Assembly: GCF_010093595.1 (NCBI RefSeq)
Contig: NW_022985445.1
Span: 496,001 to 560,000, forward strand
DNA: 64,000 nt
Source of the DNA: Mytilinidion resinicola
Lineage: Eukaryota; Ascomycota; Dothideomycetes; Mytilinidiales; Mytilinidiaceae
Direction: 5' to 3'
Shown here: positions 11,201 through 21,811 of the stretch, in pieces
Numbering within the stretch: position 1 is the first letter of the stretch
Layout: each line of letters begins with the position of its first letter
Notes under the pieces: model-generated
The model's database searches: none
Told to the model about the DNA's origin: nothing
The model's input: the letters and a program-made list of their open reading frames with translations, nothing else
Position numbers and translations under genes: made by a program

Positions 11201-13149
11201 CCATCAAACCTACACCGCAGATCCCGAGGACCCCAACCCCGAGATGGAACTTAGAGGATCGCTCTCTTACTGTAAGTCTTCCACGTGGAGGTACCCAAGC
11301 TTGAAACAATCCTAATATCTTTCAGTTATTCTTCCAGAGCTTATCTCCACACTCTGGGAGTCGATGATTGCTCAGTCATAACCAACAACAACTGAACACA
11401 TCGAACAAGATGACGGTCCACCAAAGCACTCCGTCTACTCCAGTGCTTTATACGTCATAATATCTGGTAGCATCGTGGTCCATAAGACACGGTTGCTGTT
11501 CCAGATCGAACGCCCGTCGCTCCCACCACTACGACTCTTTTTTACGCAACTCTTTTGTCGACATTTCCGGTTCTCCATCTTGACATTTCTCTGGCTTTTG
11601 TCCTTATTTGAAGCGTTCCGCGATGCATTCTGGCCGGTGGTTTTATAGAAAGGGATTTGGATCGGACAACCGCTGTATTGGTCTGGGCCAGGTTTTGTCC
11701 AATCTCGCGCATGCTTTTGTGCAGCTGTATTTTTAGTTGTTTGGGAATAGATGGATGGGTAGGACACGGCGCCTTGGGACGACCGCACGCTGCGGTCGGA
11801 GGATTGCTGGATCAGAATGGCGTTGGAAGTTGTTTGATTTTGTACCAGATAGATCGGCACCAATGCGGGGCTCTTGGCAATGACACGTGAATGTAAGCAG
11901 ATAGATACACACTGATGTTTGCAAATATTTTATTTTTGAAAGTCTGGAGTGATGATGAAGTGAGTGATAAGATATGGGTGTGCCAAGCATGCTAATGAGT
12001 AGATATCTGAAGGCTCACGTGACGACACGTGATCCCCTCGTCAGTTCTTATCAACTTTTCTACTGCCACTAGCGCAAAAGATAATGAATTTCGAGTTGTT
12101 CACCTTTGGCTACTCGCCCTACGTATACTGACGCCTTTATGCAAGTTTGAAGAGCACCTACTATCTGGAACAGATTTCAAACCCCAAGCAAAACACGGAA
12201 AGCGGAAATCCGTGGTGAAGTAGATACCTAGACTCTTACGTGCTCGATTCGAAGAAATTGAAGTGATTAGATTGGTAGATGGAAAGAGAGCTCTCCTGCA
12301 GCCAAGTATCCTTACGTAAATCATGCATCTACCCCAGATTGTTACAAGCGAGAAGACCATTCTCTAACATCTTCCTCAAGCCACATCAAATAATGTGTAT
12401 ACCTCGTAGACAAACCACCCCAGAATGAATGGGGTTTATGGTGTTTCCAAACATTTGTGTCACTGACTCGTGTAATAGCGCCTGGATATTCCTCGACCTT
12501 TTCCGTCATCTCTGCGAGATCGTTTTGCATAACCACCGCTCCACCGCACTCTCTCCTGCATGGATCCTTCAAGCTCACCGAAGCCCAAGATGACAACATC
12601 TCTCACGCTGACCAGTCCAGATGTCGTGCTCGAAAGCATTGCCTAATTCCCATATGCTCGGAGCGCCGGCGGCGACGCGTTCCAAGACGGAGCCGGTGCA
12701 CTTTTACGTTATTAGAACTCCGAAAGCAGCGCTGGTTTGCCAACGGTCTTCCAGCATGATCAAACAGCGCTACGTGATTCCTCAGCCGGGGAGCAGAGCC
12801 TTCACCGACGGCATGTCTGGGCAGACGCGCTCGAAGGTGGTCACGTCGAGGGGCAGAGAGAGGCGGTCCTCGTGGCACGTTGCGAATTTTTGCGTGAGTA
12901 GTCGCGGTGTAAAAGCTTGCTGTGACCCTTGGGACTGGGAAAGTACATATGCTGAGCTTCTCGCGTCATTCTCTACCGCTCTTTGTCAATTTGTTGTCGT
13001 CGTTGTCCCCTCTTCTGGTATAAGTGACAGCCTTCTTCCAGATCTTCTTCACGGTGACAGTAATTTCTACATCTTCGAATTCTCAACACTCAACTCTGCT
13101 TCAATAAATCATATCCTTCTCTCATACCCATCTTCCAACACAACAAAAC
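8218..13149. other. 4.9-kb gene-poor region
   Basis: No conserved protein is visible on either strand. Open frames are short, overlap in several frames and lack domain signals. The stretch carries weak matches to the window's inverted-repeat family (CACTGTCTGAGGTGGC near 8633 and CCACTGCTTGAGGTGCTTCA near 8838), a GC-rich part at about 9450-10100, and one spliced transcript candidate at 10905-11400 described separately. The end near 13100 is the CT/CA-rich leader of the DUF3602 gene. Confidence 0.5.
11078..11400 (+). other. Orphan spliced transcript candidate
   Basis: A TATATAG box at about 10908 is followed by a CT/CA-rich leader, an ATG at 11078 and a well-formed 54-base intron at 11272-11325 (GTAAGT, CCTAAT branch, TTTCAG). 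From the ATG the frame encodes 58 residues and stops at 11254 before the intron. A second frame, with no ATG of its own, stays open through the exon (11080-11271, ending PRWNLEDRSLT) and splices on to 14 more residues, ending in a TGA. Either the intron is in the 3' untranslated part of a tiny gene, or an upstream exon supplies a start, or the transcript is non-coding. I do not recognise either peptide. Confidence 0.25.
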
Positions 13150-13637
13150 ATGGCTCTTCGAACATCAAGTGACGGACAGGGCCCTACTGACCGTGCCTTC
13201 TCCCATGGTCGAGGCGGTGCTGGTATGTTTTTGGTTCACTTAAACCGGTCGCGGCGAGCAAACCGCTCACAAACCTTCCAGGAAACATCGGCAAAGAACG
13301 CCGCGAAAGCTTCAACAGCCCTAGCGACCTTGCCACCCCTACCCTAAAGTCCGACCACTACACCACGGGCCGCGGCGGCTCGGGAAACATTGCCAAAAAC
13401 GACCCCAACCACCCCGAGCTAGCCAGACTCGCTCAAGACGTAGAAGCCCCGGTCAAGCGCGAGCCCGAAGGACCCCACCACTATGGTCGCGGCGGCGCTG
13501 CGAATGTCGCTGTCGTGAGCGAAGAAGAGGCGCGTGTTGCGAGGGAGAACAATGCGAGGATAGCAAGAGGCAGTAGTGAGGAACGCAAGAGCTTTTTGGA
13601 GAAGGGGAAGGATATCTTGGGCTTGGGGAAGAAGTGA
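13150..13637 (+). CDS. DUF3602 family protein
   Basis: Two exons, 13150-13222 and 13282-13637 (59-base intron), encode 142 residues. The protein has three spaced copies of a glycine/arginine motif, HGRGGAGN, TGRGGSGN and YGRGGAAN, separated by charged, proline- and serine-containing linkers, and a charged helical C-terminus ending DILGLGKK. This repeated GRGG[AS][GA]N pattern marks the fungal DUF3602 family of small, probably disordered proteins of unknown function. No signal peptide or membrane segment. It converges on the RING-finger gene downstream with 272 bases between stop codons. Confidence 0.85.
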
Positions 13638-13909
13638 GCTTTGGGCGGTCGAACTGTTGCGAATCTCTTTTTTCTTTCTCTCATATCATATTTTTGGGGT
13701 TTCGATACCACCGATGCATGGCGCGTGGGATTTGGGGTAATTGGTTTGTAAATCGGATTTGGGATAGGTCTCGGTTTCAGGATTCTATAATTCGGGATTT
13801 GCTTTTGTCGGACATTTCATAAGGTCGAGTAATACAGCACTACAGTTACATCCTGTTCCTATTTCCAACACTAAGCTCAGACGTTCTTTGACAGTGGCAG
13901 GAAAACGCT

Positions 13910-14905
13910 CTATATACACGCATACCACCTCAACAACTCCCCATATGCCCCCTCCTCCCCCCAAGACCCCGCCCCCCTCGTCTGCGCCATCAAATTCGCC
14001 AACCTCAAAACCTCCTCACCCGTAAACAACTGCATCTCAAAATGCCAATTAACAAAAAACCTCGTCGTCAAAGCCGCCCACCTATGAAACCCATCCGCAG
14101 GGAGCTTCCCATACAGCGGCCTCAGCCTAACCTCATCCAACGCCTCCCCCAACTCCCACGGCGCCTTCGCGCTCTCATTCAACCGCCTTAGCACACTCCT
14201 CCACCGATTAAACTGCCTATAAACATCCTCATCCGCCAGAAACCTCCAAAATGGCGGCAACCACGCCGTCTGCCTCAACGCCCTGCGGCTCTCCGCCCCC
14301 AACCCCTCCGGCACCACCATCGCGCGCCGCAGCAGCAGCCGCGCCACGTCCTTGTCCGCCTGCGTCCACGACGCCTTCGGCCCTGGCGTTCGCTCAAGGC
14401 GCGCCGCGACCTCCGCCATCATCTCGAGCAGCCGGCTGGTCATGCTGTGCGCGTACACCGTCATCGTCTCGCGGCAACACCCCGCCCCCCACCGCTTGCT
14501 CCTCAGAAACAGCCGCGTGGGCAGCGCCTTGAAGGCCGCCAGCTCGCCGTGCAGCGCCATGGGGCGGTCGGCGCCGTCGAGGCGCATGCTAAAGGGCGGG
14601 CGGAAGAGCACGCGCCGGCACAGGGGGCAGCGGTTTGAGTTGCCGGTTTCGAAGGCTTGGTGCAGGCACGCGGCGTCGAAGTTGTGGGTGCAGGGGAGTT
14701 GCACGGCGGCGCTGTGCGCGTAGGTTGAGGTCCAGGGGAGCTCGCGGAGGGAGGCGAGGTTTGAGGGGTCGATGTCGTCCGGGTCGGTGGTGGAGCCGGT
14801 GGGTTCGTAGGGGAGGCGGCAGATGCTGCAGAATTGGTCGTCGGCTGGGAGGGTGGTGGTGTCGAGGGCGGCGAGGTCGTTGGATAGGAAGTGGTCGTAG
14901 TCCAT
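13910..14905 (-). CDS. RING-finger protein, putative E3 ubiquitin ligase
   Basis: Single exon of 331 residues from the ATG at 14905; an upstream in-frame TTG at 14962 is not a likely start. An N-terminal RING domain occupies residues 26-96: C26-x2-C29, a 42-residue loop, C72-x-H74, C80 and C93-x2-C96. At the position where RING-H2 proteins normally have a histidine (the CxHxFH..C pattern) this protein has Asp77 (CTHNFDAAC), so one zinc ligand is changed to aspartate. The rest is helical, with no recognised domain. A role as an E3 ligase is inferred from the RING; the substrate is unknown. The codons are strongly C-ending and the reverse strand therefore shows long spurious open frames. Confidence 0.8.
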   Translation of the reverse strand: MDYDHFLSNDLAALDTTTLPADDQFCSICRLPYEPTGSTTDPDDIDPSNLASLRELPWTSTYAHSAAVQLPCTHNFDAACLHQAFETGNSNRCPLCRRVLFRPPFSMRLDGADRPMALHGELAAFKALPTRLFLRSKRWGAGCCRETMTVYAHSMTSRLLEMMAEVAARLERTPGPKASWTQADKDVARLLLRRAMVVPEGLGAESRRALRQTAWLPPFWRFLADEDVYRQFNRWRSVLRRLNESAKAPWELGEALDEVRLRPLYGKLPADGFHRWAALTTRFFVNWHFEMQLFTGEEVLRLANLMAQTRGAGSWGEEGAYGELLRWYACI

Positions 14906-15406
14906 GGTGTTTGGAGCTTTTGGTTTGCGGTTGAAGCTGATTTGAGTATTTGAGGGAAGCAAGTTGATTGAAGAGTCTGTTAGAACGCCATCAAAAGTTG
15001 CGAAACTTGAGGAATGATAGGGTTGGGTAGGAATATACGCTGGTTACATCTGCTAGTACGTAGCATTTTGATGCTACTGTGAACGGCATAGTAACTGGAA
15101 AACTTCACTGTACACAAAGTGAAGGACATTCGCCTATGCACTCATCTTGGCCGCTGCTTAGGGCTGCTTCAATAGGGGTCCGAAGATCCGCTCCACTGAG
15201 GTACTCGGCGGCTTTTGGATTATATGCCCGGCGTTCCATATTTACAATTATGTACTGCAGTAGGAATAGGAAAAGAATGCAGAAAGGATATCGTGCGCTG
15301 TAACGCCCAAATAGAACCCAGGAGACGCCAAAATCGGAAAGCCATTACTCATTTTGGTCTCAGACGCCGTTTGGAATTCCAAAAGTTAATCACAATTGCT
15401 CAAGCA
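14906..15406. other. Intergenic, no gene seen
   Basis: Between the start of the RING gene and the 3' end of the lipase gene, both on the minus strand. Should contain the RING gene promoter. No motif stands out. Confidence 0.5.
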
Positions 15407-16634
15407 TTAAAGCTCGGGTGTCTCGTCATCACCGCCAAGATGCGGATATTTGCGATACCAGTCCTTCGGATCGCCCCCCGGAACACACAGGCCCAGCCTC
15501 CAGAAGTAATCTCGGTGCGCAAAGAACAGCTGCCAAAGCTTGAATCTGGCAGGAACACCCCAAGAAGGATTCTCAGCCTCATCGCCCGTAATACACGCGG
15601 GGTCCTCGTCTCCGTTGCAGTGCTGGATGTCTTCGGCAGTTGGCGGTAGCTCCCACTTTTTGATGAATATTTCCTCGCTGTGCATTTTGTAGCCCCATTC
15701 GTCCAGGGGCAATAGCGGTACCGGATCTCCTTGATGGGTCACCCTCCGATATTTACTGGTAGTATCGTTCTGAGTGGGAGTGATATTCGCAACATCAAAA
15801 CGGTTGTTTATGTATTCCATAAACTCCTTGTTTCCAACACGGGGTTCACCAAATGTCGTGACATGCGGGTCCCAGCCACGAGCTTCAAAATCCAGACCAG
15901 CTAGGGCAGCGACCGCACCTCCAAGGGAATGCCCAACAAGGGTAAGGGTGTAGTTGGGATAGTTGTTGATAGCCTCGGTAAGGTGGGGTAGGATTTCCTT
16001 TCTCGTGTTCAACCAAGAAGTATAAAACCCTGTGTGAACTGTGCAGTTTGTGCACTTCGGAGGGTCGGCCGGCGGAGGAGAGTCTTCGTCCGGCCAAATT
16101 TTAGGGTCCACAAAATCGGGATCTTCCGTGCCGTCGTCATCGTCTCCAGGATATGGCACGTATTCCTGAGGGATTGTAGAGAGGTCGATAATGGTATTGG
16201 CGATGGAGTAGGTCCCCCGGAAAGCGAGAAGAATGCGAGGAGCCGACGGAGGATGTGATACCGCAATATAGCCACAGGAGTCGGATAGGAGAGGGCCAGT
16301 GTTCCACGTCTATATCTGTGTCAGCCATTTGTTCTATTGTAAAAGCTGCTGGAGAGGTGCCTACTGTGATCAGCTCAAAGTTCTCAAACTCGCCGCATCT
16401 GCTGGCGCACTGAAAGGGCTTCTGGATGCCCAAGCCGGTGGTCCCAACGCAATAGGAAATATCTACGACACGCGCGAGCTCTTCCAACTCGATGAAGAGG
16501 CGGTTCGATACAGAGGAGTGGTTGCTGCTTGCGGCCTGCGCCAGCGGTGTCTGAGTCTGAGCCGGCACCCCCAGGGCGACTGCGGCAGCGGAAAGCAGGA
16601 GGAGGGCAGAGCGCATGGCTGCTAGAATGCGCAT
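15407..16634 (-). CDS. Secreted class-3 lipase
   Basis: Two exons, 16634-16365 and 16309-15407 (55-base intron), encode 390 residues. The N-terminus is a signal peptide (a second in-frame ATG at 16616 would give a shorter one). The catalytic serine is Ser218 in the nucleophile elbow LVGHSLGGAV. Asp285 in THQGDPVPLLP and His355 in FFAHRDYFW fit the other triad members of the fungal class-3 lipase family (Rhizomucor-type, including feruloyl-esterase-like members). The FRGTYS segment at 120-125 matches the oxyanion-hole region. A region of about 30 residues rich in Asp, Pro and Glu (about 143-176) lies before the core. Likely an extracellular triacylglycerol or ester hydrolase; the actual substrate cannot be told from sequence. 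Confidence 0.9.
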
Positions 16635-17026
16635 GGTGTGCTACATGTCCATGTGAAGGTGTCCAGGTAGTGATAGGGATTCCGGTGGCCCAGCGCGGAG
16701 TGTGAAAGGTGACGGTGGAGAGAGGTGGAGGCGGCTTGGCGGCTGGGCCCCAAGCCTCAGAAAAGCCGGCATATCACGGCGGACGTCATCGCCAGGCTAA
16801 TCTAATCCAATCCCGTGTCCAACTGGCACCTCGTCGTATGCATTCATCATCTCGCGCGTGCGCTGACTGTTGCGCTTGCAGTATTCTTCCGCTGCCTCCT
16901 CTCACCACTGCCGTCCGACGTCCACGCAGGCATTACATCCGCCGCCATCCGACACTCTTCAACACGCTCGTCGTCTAGTCCAAGGCCCCCCCTTGTGCAT
17001 GCTACTTCTTCATTGATGCTGCCGCA
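16635..17026 (+). promoter_or_regulatory. Shared promoter of lipase and membrane protein
   Basis: The lipase start (minus, 16634) and the membrane-protein start (plus, 17027) face away from each other across 392 bases. The right part is pyrimidine-rich. No TATA box is obvious. Confidence 0.4.
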
Positions 17027-18330
17027 ATGACTTCGCCGGCTACAACAGAGACGGTCGACCACGCTGACGCCGTGCCTCATGCCTCAACTCTCCAGGTGCC
17101 GGGGCAAGACGACACCGTCCCCCTTCACCATGGAACAACCTCAGCAATTCATTCGGGGAATCCCTCGACCTCACACACTCCCGCCGGAAGCCGGGCCCCT
17201 TCAGTTCGGAACCATCTCCCAAATAACCAAATCGTCTATACAGACCTCGACTTCACGCGCCCACCCGGTCTAAACTACTCCCTGCGTCCGCGGAAGAAGG
17301 CAATCGCTATATTTTGGACCCTTATCTTGCTGGATTGCGTCGCTATGCCAATCGCGCTATATTTCGGGCTGTGGTACGGCACAAGCTTGTCGCCAAATGC
17401 CGGTACGTATGGGATACACACAGGTCTTCAACGTAACGGCTAACATCTTGATAGTCTTCAGTATAAGCACAGGGGCACTAGGTACTGTCTCAATCGTCGA
17501 GTATTTCCTACGTTTCTACCGGCTATGGAAGAAAGGGTCGACCTGCCGAGTGATTGGCGCTCAACGCTTCTATGTACGGCACTCACTCGGCTGCACTGTG
17601 GTCTTGCTAACATCGTGACAGCTGGACTGGTTTCACTGGAATCTCTCAGTTGCGTGGTTTTTTGTCATGATCGAATTGATTGCGTATGCTGTCACATTGC
17701 ATTGATGAACTTCGCTGACAGATTCGCAGTGGCACTGTCCCAGCACACCCTCCAATTCGACTCCTTGCCATGCCTGTATCCACGATGTGCTTTGCGATCG
17801 GAACCGAGATGTTGATCATTGACATCGCACGTTTTTTCGGCATGAGGGCTCCATGCAGGATATCATCCCTCCCCATGGGTGCTCCTCTACGACCAGGCAT
17901 ATACGCTTATATCGAAGACGTGTGTGCGGTAGATGGCTCCGGAGGAACCGAGTTTCGCCAACGCCTGAACCTCCGATACCAAGCCAGTCATATGTTCCGG
18001 CAGATGTTGCATAGATTGACGCTCTTCTGGGCGCTCGGTGCCATCCTTATATCGGCCGCCACGACTGCCATTATTTTCACTATCAACCATGATGTTGCAT
18101 ATGTTGTGAGTACTCTCAATTTCTCTGGCCAGCACTGCCGCTAATTCCAACAGCTTGGCTGGACCATCCCATTCGCATGGGCAGGCATTTGGGCCCTCAT
18201 CACGACAAAGTGGGTCCAAGTTAGTTTACGCCATGAGTACGCTAGTTGGGAGGAAGTCAAATGTGAGTGCTTCCATGTTATCTCGACAGGTTTCCAAAAT
18301 TTAACTAACCTTCTCACAGGGAAACCTTGA
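17027..18330 (+). CDS. Six-helix integral membrane protein, unknown function
   Basis: Six exons: 17027-17402, 17455-17573, 17622-17683, 17730-18105, 18154-18262 and 18320-18330, giving 350 residues; the last exon has only eleven bases (ending WKP). The first ~85 residues are hydrophilic and Ser/Thr/Pro-rich, probably cytosolic. Six hydrophobic segments follow: AIAIFWTLILLDCVAMPIAL, a segment around FSISTGALGTVSIVEYF, one around SVAWFFVMIELIAG, one around MCFAIGTEMLIIDIARFF, LTLFWALGAILISAATTAII and GWTIPFAWAGIWALITT. In exon 4 the acceptor TTCGCAG at 17729 restores the frame; the earlier GACAG does not. I recognise it only as a type common in filamentous ascomycetes, without a known function. 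Confidence 0.75.
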
Positions 18331-18910
18331 GCTGATCGTAAAGCGCTTCCGTATCGTGTTCAGATTTCCATAGGGCATAGCGACGGAGTTGGAGGTGAGC
18401 TATATAAATACCACGCAATCGCAGTCTCATTTTTGTTACGAATATATGGGAAGCAATACATGAACAGGTCTTTCCGCAAATGAACAACCTCGGCTTGCGA
18501 TAGAAAATCTCCGAAAAATATGCATTACGTCATGTCTCACGGACTGTCCCTTTCACCATCCATACACTAATGATATTAATCGAGTATAGTCGTCCCGCGG
18601 AGTCGCATGGTAACCCCGTCACTCGTCTTGACGCAACAGTCTAGTCATTGACGGACAAGCTGCGGGGCTGTCACTAATTGAACGGCTCTGTGGCTCCCAG
18701 GACTAACCTTGGAGAGCCTGGAGGCTCAAACTGTGGGACGCGGGAATATTCCCTACATATCCGGTCACTACACATACGTCAACGTGCCCCTCCTCTAGCA
18801 ACCTTAAACCTAAACAACACTCGCACTCTAAAGCTTTCGAATCCGCCCACCTGCAGCTCATAATCGACTACGATATTTTTAATAGCACCAATCTCAATTG
18901 CTATATCAAA
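18331..18910. other. Intergenic, no gene seen
   Basis: Holds the 3' end of the membrane-protein gene and the promoter of the dienelactone hydrolase gene. AT-rich with no clear feature. Confidence 0.5.
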
Positions 18911-19848
18911 ATGTCGACGGGCGTAGGAATGAGCTCATGCTGCCTCTCTGGTAAAGTGCAAGAGGGTAAGCCTACGGGCAGAGTTGAGACCATTGGTACA
19001 TATTACTCCTCCCCCACCTCAATTGAACTTCTTCTTAGCCTGTTTCTATAGGCGGTCTCCAAACCTACGTCGCCGAGCCCTCCTCCAACTCACCCGCCAA
19101 AAGCATTATCTTCCTCGTTGACAGTATAGGCCCCCCTCCCTTTCATGATAAAGCCCGTTACTAACCACCCTCCCCCCCAGTCTTCGGCTGGGAATTCCCC
19201 AACGTCCGCCTCCTCGCCGACAACTACGCCAAAGCCGGCTTCACCGCCTACATCCCCGACGTGCACAACGGCGACTCCCTGCCCATCGAGCTCCTGCAAG
19301 ACATCGAGCCGCCTCTCGCCGTGCGCGAGAACCTGACCCTCGTGCAAAAGACCGCCGCGACGGCCAAGGTCGGCGTGACGCTCGGCCCCTGGCTCGTCAG
19401 ACACCGCGAGGCTGTCTCCAAGCCCATCATCGACGGCTTCATCCGCGAGGTGCGCAAGATCCCCGGCACCGACCGCGTCGGCGTGATTGGGTTCTGCTGG
19501 GGCGGGCGGTATGCGGTCCTGGCGGCGCACGCGACGGACCCCGCCGTGAAGGTGGACGCGGCGTATGCGTGTCATCCGAGCTTGGTGGCTGTGCCGGGGG
19601 ATTTCGAGGGGGTGGTGCAGCCGTTGAGTTTGGCGTGTGGGAGCGAGGATAGTATGCTGGACGAGAAGGCCGTGAGGCAGATTAAGGAGGTGCTGGAGAA
19701 GAAGGGGAGTGTGAGTGAGGTGGAGGTGTATGAGGGGCAGGTGCATGGGTTTGCGCTGAGGGGGGATTGGCAGAATGAGAAGGATAAGGAGGCGATGGAT
19801 CGGGCGGAGAGGCAGGGGATTGAGTGGTTTGAGAAGTACCTGGCGTAG
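18911..19848 (+). CDS. Dienelactone hydrolase family protein
   Basis: Three exons, 18911-18965, 19052-19123 and 19181-19848, encode 264 residues. An alpha/beta hydrolase fold with the family's cysteine nucleophile, Cys148 in GVIGFCWGGRY; an aspartate (CGSEDSMLD region) and the histidine of GQVHGFALRG fit the rest of the Cys-Asp-His triad. In bacteria such enzymes open the lactone ring in chlorocatechol breakdown. Fungal members are mostly uncharacterised cytosolic hydrolases, so the substrate is unknown. The N-terminal CC dipeptide (SSCCLSG) is typical of fungal homologues. No catechol-pathway neighbours are seen, so a degradation cluster is not supported. Confidence 0.9.
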
Positions 19849-20197
19849 GCGCTGGATTAAGGAGGTAGTTGTTGACAGTGGTGGTTTATAAAAACAACAA
19901 TGAGATACTGTATTAGGACCCAAGTTTGGGCACGTTGTCTTTTGACCTGTTACAGAAGTATGATGTACTGAAGCACCACAAACAGCGGCCAAGTAGGCCG
20001 ACTGTAAGCGTGAAAACCTCTCTGATTCAAGTTCTCAAACCCTTTAATCATCATCGGAAGTTTTAGAATGTGCTGAAGCACCTCAAACAGTGGCGAGCGA
20101 GTGTGCCCCGACTTATGGCGAGGCACTGTACCTCATAATGGAAAAGACGAAGTTTATGATACAAACTATGATACACAAGCAATCATTTCAGCATGAA
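19849..20197. other. Intergenic with repeat-family fragments
   Basis: Lies between two converging genes. Contains a terminal arm of the short transposon family (20073-20128) and a degraded second match at about 19967-20007 (GAAGCACCACAAACAGCGGC), in the same orientation. Confidence 0.6.
20071..20130 (+). repeat. Solo terminal arm of the MITE-like family
   Basis: Runs from CTGAAGCACCTCAAACAGTG to GGCGAGGCACTG followed by TA. Read on the other strand, it starts TA-CAGTGCCTCGCCAT and matches the arms of the element at 46180-46608 over most of its ~56 bases. The matching opposite arm is missing or decayed; a partial copy of the inner half lies about 100 bases upstream. Confidence 0.65.
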
Positions 20198-20748
20198 TCA
20201 TGAAGTGCTGGATCTAATCTCCTGGCGCCTTCTCTCCACTTCAGCAGCGAGTTCGCTCTGGTCGGTCCTCAACTTCGCAGCGGCATTCCGGCGGTTTTGC
20301 TCATCTGCCTCTTTTTGCACTGTCCAGACTGAATGACGTGTTAGTTAACACATATAAGTATTGAGAGGAAGAAGGGGGGACATACTAGGCTTGTCTGACT
20401 TGGAGTATTCTTTCAGATTGGTGACGAACTGGTCAAAATCTTCCTGCTTCTCCCGGCGGTTCTCCAACGAGCGTTTCTGGAGCTCTGGGTTATATCTCTG
20501 AGGGAGAAATTAATACTTTGATCTAGCAATGACTTTCTAGAGGACATGTACTGACCAGGAATAGCTCTTCTTCTGTCGGCGTTACCCACATCACCAATGC
20601 TGGACCGCCAATACACATGATCACGCCACTCGGATACGTCAGTGAGGAAGGCTATAGAGAAGATCGCAGAGCACTATGACGACTGAATGGAATTGCACAT
20701 GGGGACTTACGACGCGACCATCTTGACGGTGGTCATTGGGTTCACCAT
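20198..20748 (-). CDS. cbp4: CBP4, cytochrome bc1 complex assembly factor
   Basis: Four exons, 20748-20711, 20628-20556, 20497-20386 and 20328-20198, give 117 residues. The first intron is 82 bases and its acceptor (CCGAG before TGGCGTG) is set by a CTGAC branch point and by the need to join frames; an earlier TATAG acceptor would give the wrong frame. A membrane segment ([15 protein letters not shown]) is followed by the diagnostic [20 protein letters not shown] and SKSDKPIW, then a charged coiled coil. This matches CBP4, an inner mitochondrial membrane protein needed for cytochrome b stability and assembly of complex III. Length fits the family. Divergent from the SKT5 gene across about 1.06 kb. 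Confidence 0.9.
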
Positions 20749-21811
20749 GTTCGCGGATGGTTAGATTCCGGCACAGGGGATAATATTGTAAGAACCTAGG
20801 AAAGCTGGAATCCAGGATACAATGGATCTATTCTAGGGATAGTGTAGATCGGTTTGCAGATTGCTGCAGCGGAGTGGAAGGGCCGAGGCGATGAAACGCG
20901 TGCTGGTGTGGTAAGTGGAGGCAAAAGAACGACGCCATGAGATGGATTGGAAGCGGATCGGATCGTGGCGGTGCAATTGTGGCGCGCGACGCATGCGCCA
21001 CAGTAATGCCCTGAATTTTCACGACTCCTATTGGCCTTGCATCATGCTGCTTCGCATTGGGCACTGGCGTCGCGGTTCAACGGCCTGTGACATGCAGCAT
21101 TGCCCATGCTGCTCGATTGGCATCGTGACGCGCCCAGCTGAAACCGCTCATGCCCCTCGGCGCTGTGTCGCGATGACATGTAGCCAGCGAGTCCTGATGT
21201 AATCTATCTCAGTCAACGCGAATCTCCCGCCTGTCGACAGCGGGCAGGGCACAACTGGGCTCCATCGGCCACGCTGTCCCCGGAAAGCTTCCCTCTCCAA
21301 CGTCCGCTGTCCCTGTCTTGGCCCTCCCAGTGGCTGCGCATATCGCCGATCCCTGTGGCGTTTCGGTTTCAAGGACGTTGGACGTCGTGAACCATCCCTG
21401 GGCCGTCATCCGCTGCTGGGGGCCTTCCAGAGCTCCAGGGCTCCCGCTGCGCCCGCATCCTAAAGCATTCTCTTGGACGCGGTGCTGGACACCGTCTCCC
21501 TTTCACACCTGTCCTCGAAAGGCCCACAATTACCCTCAGCATCGACCACCACTCCAAACTCTGCCCGGAGTGCTGTGTGCGACTCGCAGTGCCAGCCCCC
21601 TCGAGCGCCTAACTTCGCTGCTTACCCCGGACGCCTCCTATTGCAATTGTCTCCACTCTGCTATTTCCAGCCGCCCCGAACACTAGTACCTGTGCGCGTT
21701 GGTGGGTCGTCGTGGTGTATGGCTCCGTCCGCCGCATACCTCTCCTTCAACACGACCTCCGAAGCGCGTTGAGAACCACAGACGGACGCGCTAGCAAACG
21801 CAGCCAGCGCC
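20749..21811. promoter_or_regulatory. Intergenic between divergent CBP4 and SKT5 genes
   Basis: No gene is supported. GC-rich with several short spurious frames. The right third (about 21400-21800) is pyrimidine-rich and is probably the SKT5 leader. Confidence 0.4.

Noticed and set aside
14251..14934. Plus-strand frames opposite the RING gene
   Set aside because: Antisense shadows of a C-ending-codon gene; their sequence is Arg/Gly or Pro/Ala low complexity.
18911..21811. A metabolic gene cluster around the dienelactone hydrolase
   Set aside because: Neighbours are a membrane protein, CBP4 and SKT5; no backbone enzyme, oxygenase or pathway regulator is present.
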